From Mnemiopsis leidyi (Eukaryota; Ctenophora; Tentaculata; Lobata; Bolinopsidae): a stretch of 34,572 nt of DNA. The DNA lies in NCBI GenBank assembly GCA_000226015.1, contig JH153403.1, positions 43,807 to 78,378 of the forward strand, given 5' to 3'. Positions 30,935-34,572 of this stretch are shown piece by piece. Numbering within the stretch: the first letter of the stretch is position 1; every line of letters begins with the position of its first letter. The notes beneath the pieces were generated by a model. It saw only the letters and a list, made by a program, of their open reading frames with translations, had not been told where the DNA came from and made no database searches. The position numbers were made by a program, and so were the translations under genes.

Positions 30935-31727
30935 GTTGATTTCTTCTGTAGACTTGAAAATGCGTTTTTAGGAAACTTTTCATCAAATATTTCGAACTGA
31001 CACGTTCATATTTATTTACTGAAATGTAAATAGGTAAATCAATAAAATTCCACGCCCCAAAACAAATTTGCGTTCGAGTAAGAAACGCCACAATCTTATA
31101 TAGGAAACGTCACAATCTTATATAGGAAACGTCTCTATAGGACTTTGCTGTAGGGTTGTTGGCAGACAATCCTACAGCGAAGTGCTCATCCTATAAAGAC
31201 ATGCCACTAACAAAACACTATAACAGCCACCACCCGGCCAGTGACCATCCGAGACTGGAACTCAAAATCATCCAACACGCATCAACAACCAAAGATAGGA
31301 AAATTAAGGAGGCAAGGGTGATTTTTTAAAACAGGCCTGACCTCAATAATCGCAAGGAACAATCAGAACTTAAAAAACATTTGGTGTAATTTACAGTTTA
31401 GGCAGTCGCTTTTATACTGCCCAGATGCACGACATTTTTCTGTTATCCCATTATTTGATTACCCGTTATTCAGTTGACGACAAGAATAAGATAAACGGCT
31501 GGAACATTACTTAAGTGGTGACGTTTCCCCACCTAAGATTGTGACGTTTCCTTTCTAAGATTTTGACGTTTCTTACTCGAACGCAAATTTGTTTTGGGGC
31601 GTGGAATTTCATTGACTTACCTATTTACATTTCAGTAAATGAATATAAACGTGTCAGAGAAACGTGTCGAAATATCTAATGAAAAGTTTCCTAAAAACGC
31701 ATTTTCAAGTCTACAGAGAAAATCAAC
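30935..31727. mobile_element. Foldback element with ~200-bp inverted arms
   Basis: Left arm 30935-31133 and right arm 31519-31727 are near-complementary, for example GTAGACTTGAAAATGCGTTT against AAACGCATTTTCAAGTCTAC, and the segment around CCACGCCCCAAAACAAATTT against its reverse complement. Inner ends carry two to three copies of GGAAACGTCACAATCTTA. The interior has a further hairpin (31134-31195, GCTGTAGG) and the retroelement fragment at 31186-31392. No complete enzyme is encoded, so it is non-autonomous. Confidence 0.92.
31186..31392 (+). pseudogene. Broken GIY-YIG-like C-terminus, Penelope-type retroelement relic
   Basis: One frame reads DMPLTKHYNSHHPASDHPR, then LELKIIQ, TKDRKIKEARVIF, a TAA at 31327-31329, and continues as NRPDLNNRKEQSELKKHLV before a final TAA. 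The pattern H(F/Y)N, hydrophobic strand, R-K-x-E-A-x-x-I, R-P-x-L-N is that of the C-terminal half of GIY-YIG endonuclease domains, as in Penelope-like and some other retroelements. The reverse transcriptase and the GIY/YIG half are absent. One in-frame stop breaks it. The assignment rests on motif memory, not a search. Confidence 0.5.
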
Positions 31728-31914
31728 AAAGTTACTAAATTTGAAGAATGAGACTTAAAAACTAGTTGCTGCTAGCAGTAGAAGTGGATAATGTGTGGGA
31801 ACATATTAATAAGTCACTCGGTTGCAAATAAAACTGATCTGTAATATTTTAAATTGTCTTCTTCATGTTTTATCACATTGAATATAGAAAAAAACATAAT
31901 TTAAGGAACAAGGA

Positions 31915-32012
31915 ACGCACGCACGCACGCACGCACGCACACAGACAGTACAGACACAGACACAGACACAGACACAGACACACACAGACACACACACACA
32001 CACACACACACC
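31915..32012. repeat. Compound microsatellite CGCA / CAGACA / CA
   Basis: (ACGC)n, then (CAGACA)n, then (CA)n in direct succession. Confidence 0.97.
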
Positions 32013-32483
32013 TTCAAGAGGCTTAGAGGTCAAGGGTTAAGTCAGGAATGACGAAAATAACGGCTTGCACGACAAAAAGAATGTTCATCTTATTTTGGAC
32101 TGAACATCTTGGTGCACGTCAAGATTGTAGTTTGCTTCACGATTTCTCGCACAAATCAAGCAAATGGTAATTTGTCAGCTAAGATTTTTATACGGGAGAT
32201 TTCGATTGGTTGCAATATTAAATTTTATTTTGTTTCATGACTGGCCGTATATGCTTATATGCAAACCGTGTCAACATATCAATATCTTATCATTTGTTCA
32301 CTTTCTATTTCCTATAACTATTTTAACATAGTTTATAAAGAAATTGGAAATCGATTGTTAAATCAATGTTACTTTTAAAATTAATATTTGTTCGATGTAA
32401 CGGAACCAACGACTACCGTCTAAACTTCTACTACTAGATAACAGAAATTAACAAGCTCTGTCCACAATGATAAGTTTCTTTAG

Positions 32484-32720
32484 ACCTAGTGTTTGTTACG
32501 GAGTATGAACATCATTCTTTTTTTGCTGATGGTTTCATTGTTACAAAAGGCAGGACGATAACAGCTGACCAGGTTTGGTTCTGGCTATATAACGTTTTTA
32601 GGGACGATAATCGAAACGGTGGCCGACGTCCTGCCCCAGGACATCGGGCCCAGGAAAGTTGTACCACAGAGATTTAATTGCCCCAGTGACGCCATCCTCC
32701 ACAACGGACAACTTCGTTAG
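32484..32720 (+). other. Coding-like island with acceptor and stop
   Basis: A G+C-richer block. The frame following the acceptor tttttag at 32599-32601 reads 38 open codons (VADVLPQDIGPRKVVPQRFN within) to a TAG at 32718-32720. An upstream open piece (32484-32572, after ctttag, before gtttgg) does not join it in phase, and the 29-base gap is too short for an intron. This may be a terminal exon of an unplaced gene or a fragment. No family recognised. Confidence 0.28.
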
Positions 32721-34246
32721 GGTTACAGTTAGGGCTAGGGCCTAGGGCAAAATCAGAAAATCTCTCTGGCAAAATATTCTGAGGCAGGACGACGGGAATC
32801 ATCAAAACGTATGAGTCACTTTTGAGCTGAAATATGGTCCACGATATAACCCCTCTCGTCGACGGTTAACGCCACTTCTTTAAGACCATGATTATAGATA
32901 TTTTATCAATTCTTAAACTAAACACTAATTAAATAGAGGTTTCTTTAAAAGTTCAATGTTTGACTAGTTTGATTTAAATTAGGTTAATTTAAATCAGCCC
33001 GACGAGGCATCACTGTTATAGAGTTATAGGGGTTCAACCAAAACTGGAAGTTGATACCCGGAAAATTAGGTTTTTGTTTTAACATGAGTGATGAAGTGGC
33101 CACATTGGGTATTCTATTTCTAAATTTATTGGCAAATTATAACTGCTGTCAAGTCCTTTTTAAAGTTTTCGAATAATAAAAATAAACTTTTGTTAACTCT
33201 TCGGGCCGTACATAATTGATATTTTAATAACTTATACTTTTGATTCAGTGCGTACCTAATACTTTATTAGGAAACTGAACGTAATAGTACGGAAACGCGA
33301 TCTACTATCATTTCCCAAAATTTTTCATAGATTTTTTTTTATCGTAGAACCAAAAATCAATGTTCATCACAGTAGAGAAAAGTATTTCCCGATTAGCTAC
33401 CATAAACTTAACCAAAAAAACCTATGTTGAACATGATATGCAAACTAATTTCTTCTCGCAACTATTGTTAAGGAACGTGACTAGAATTTTCTTCTTAGGG
33501 GTAGCTCGCATAGCGGGGCCTTAGCAAAGTTCCAAATGTAAAATTTGCTGTTGTGTTCGTTTTTCTTTTCTAAATTAATTTTTTACTCGGTCTAGAGAAG
33601 AATCGAGCATAAGCGTCATCCTTAAATTTTGTTTACATCAGAACTGTTCTTTTTCGTAGTGTTACTATAGGGTTGTACCCCTCCTGCTTCATACGTTAAA
33701 GGTTGGGCAACCTCCCCTTATGTTTTAAATCACGCGAAGCCAGTGGTGTGACGTAGGAGATCAAGGTAGGTATTATGAAGGAGCATGTGACTCGAGACCA
33801 CGCCGCACGATAATGCCCCTAGTGGAACTTAGTCCAAGCATGAAGTCTCTATATGGTAAGATTACCTATTCACTTTCCCATTATATCAATACGTGAGTGC
33901 ATAGCAATTATCCGCCTGTCTAAGAGATACGACGGTTATATGAACGACGGTGGAAGTTTAGGTCTTCAATTCCAAATTGTTCAATTCTTTATAGTGTCAC
34001 GAAAATCTTGTGTAGTCGTATTGTCTTAATGTCTGTGCTCTTATAAGAGTTCCCATTTTTGTAAGCTGTGGCAGTTAGTAAATCCACTCATAAACAACCA
34101 TTTAAAGACTTTAAAAGGTTCAATCCACAGCGCTATTTTGCGAGCCACCAAAAGTTTAAATGATTCAACGAATCATTACGCCCTGAATTTACTAACACTA
34201 GCCTATATAGCTGGATCACAGGTCCGTCGACATAACGAGCCGTTAC
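32721..34246. other. Intergenic DNA
   Basis: AT-rich, with no exon, RNA gene or repeat recognised. Confidence 0.4.
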
Positions 34247-34270
34247 GTGCTATTTCGTTTATTTTCCTTG

Positions 34271-34572
34271 TTGACCTGCTTGCTCTATGGCTTACTTCCC
34301 TTAGCTTGTCTAACTGCCTGCTTGCTCTATGGCTTACTTCCCTTAGCTTGTCTAACTGGCTGCTTGCTCCATGGCTTAATTACCTTAGCTTGTCTACCTG
34401 CCTGCTTGCTCTATGGCTTACTTCCGTCAGTTTGTCTAACTGCCTGCTTGCTCTATGGCTTACTTCCGTCAGTTTGTCTAACTGCCTGCTTGCTCTATGG
34501 CTTACTTTCTTAGCTTGTTTACCTGCCTGCTTGCTCCATGGCTTATTTCCCTTAGCTTGTCTAACTGCCTGC
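34271..34572. repeat. 42-bp minisatellite running off the window end
   Basis: At least seven copies of a 42-bp unit (CTTGCTCTATGGCTTACTTC then C(C/G)TTAGCTTGTCTAACTGCCTG type, with variants). Because 42 is divisible by 3 it keeps a frame open that would encode a 14-residue Leu/Cys-rich repeat. No coding evidence accompanies it. The array is cut by the end of the window. Confidence 0.94.

Overview
The window is nuclear DNA from an intron-rich eukaryote, most likely a marine invertebrate animal. It is AT-rich, genes are split into short exons by GT-AG introns of about 70 to 1000 bp, and micro- and minisatellites and MITE-like elements are frequent. The protein types (thrombospondin-N/LamG-like plus coiled coil, sushi domains with a GPI signal, an ATP-grasp protein resembling mycosporine-pathway MysC) fit a sponge, cnidarian or similar animal. 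I cannot name the species. No rRNA, tRNA, CRISPR array or prokaryotic gene was recognised.

Layout. 1-2230: GACA microsatellite, an 18-bp minisatellite and two blocks of a 26-bp satellite flanking an inverted-repeat core. 2859-13091 (+): a large gene; its twelve 3' exons (7052-13091) join in perfect phase into about 735 residues with a probable TSPN/LamG-like domain, a 10-residue repeat tract, long coiled coils and an acidic Ser/Asp-rich tail. Three weaker 5' exons lie at 2859-4032. 15011-15119 (+): a clear first coding exon of another gene, perhaps ending at 21187-21242. 15568-16899 (-): a three-exon gene for a secreted, probably GPI-anchored sushi protein of 277 residues, apparently nested inside the previous gene. 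17-24.7 kb: mostly non-coding, with direct duplications, a 74-bp tandem array and a MITE. 24779-28988 (+): a complete ten-exon gene for a 490-residue membrane-anchored MysC-like ATP-grasp protein whose metal-binding motif is degraded. 29-34.6 kb: non-coding apart from weak coding-like islands, an approximately 790-bp foldback element containing a broken GIY-YIG-type retroelement fragment, microsatellites, and a 42-bp tandem array running off the end.

The most unusual theme is that tandem duplications sit on or beside splice sites. In the ATP-grasp gene a 56-bp unit has copied one 3' splice site with the start of its exon, and a 105-115-bp MITE-derived unit ends exactly at another acceptor. 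In the coiled-coil gene a 30-bp coding repeat carries a phase-2 5' splice-site candidate in nearly every copy and the facing acceptor is duplicated, so splicing choice could change repeat number in frame. Two more arrays in that gene (an E-box array and a palindromic GTACCGTAC array) lie just before acceptors. The three recognised genes do not form an obvious shared pathway.
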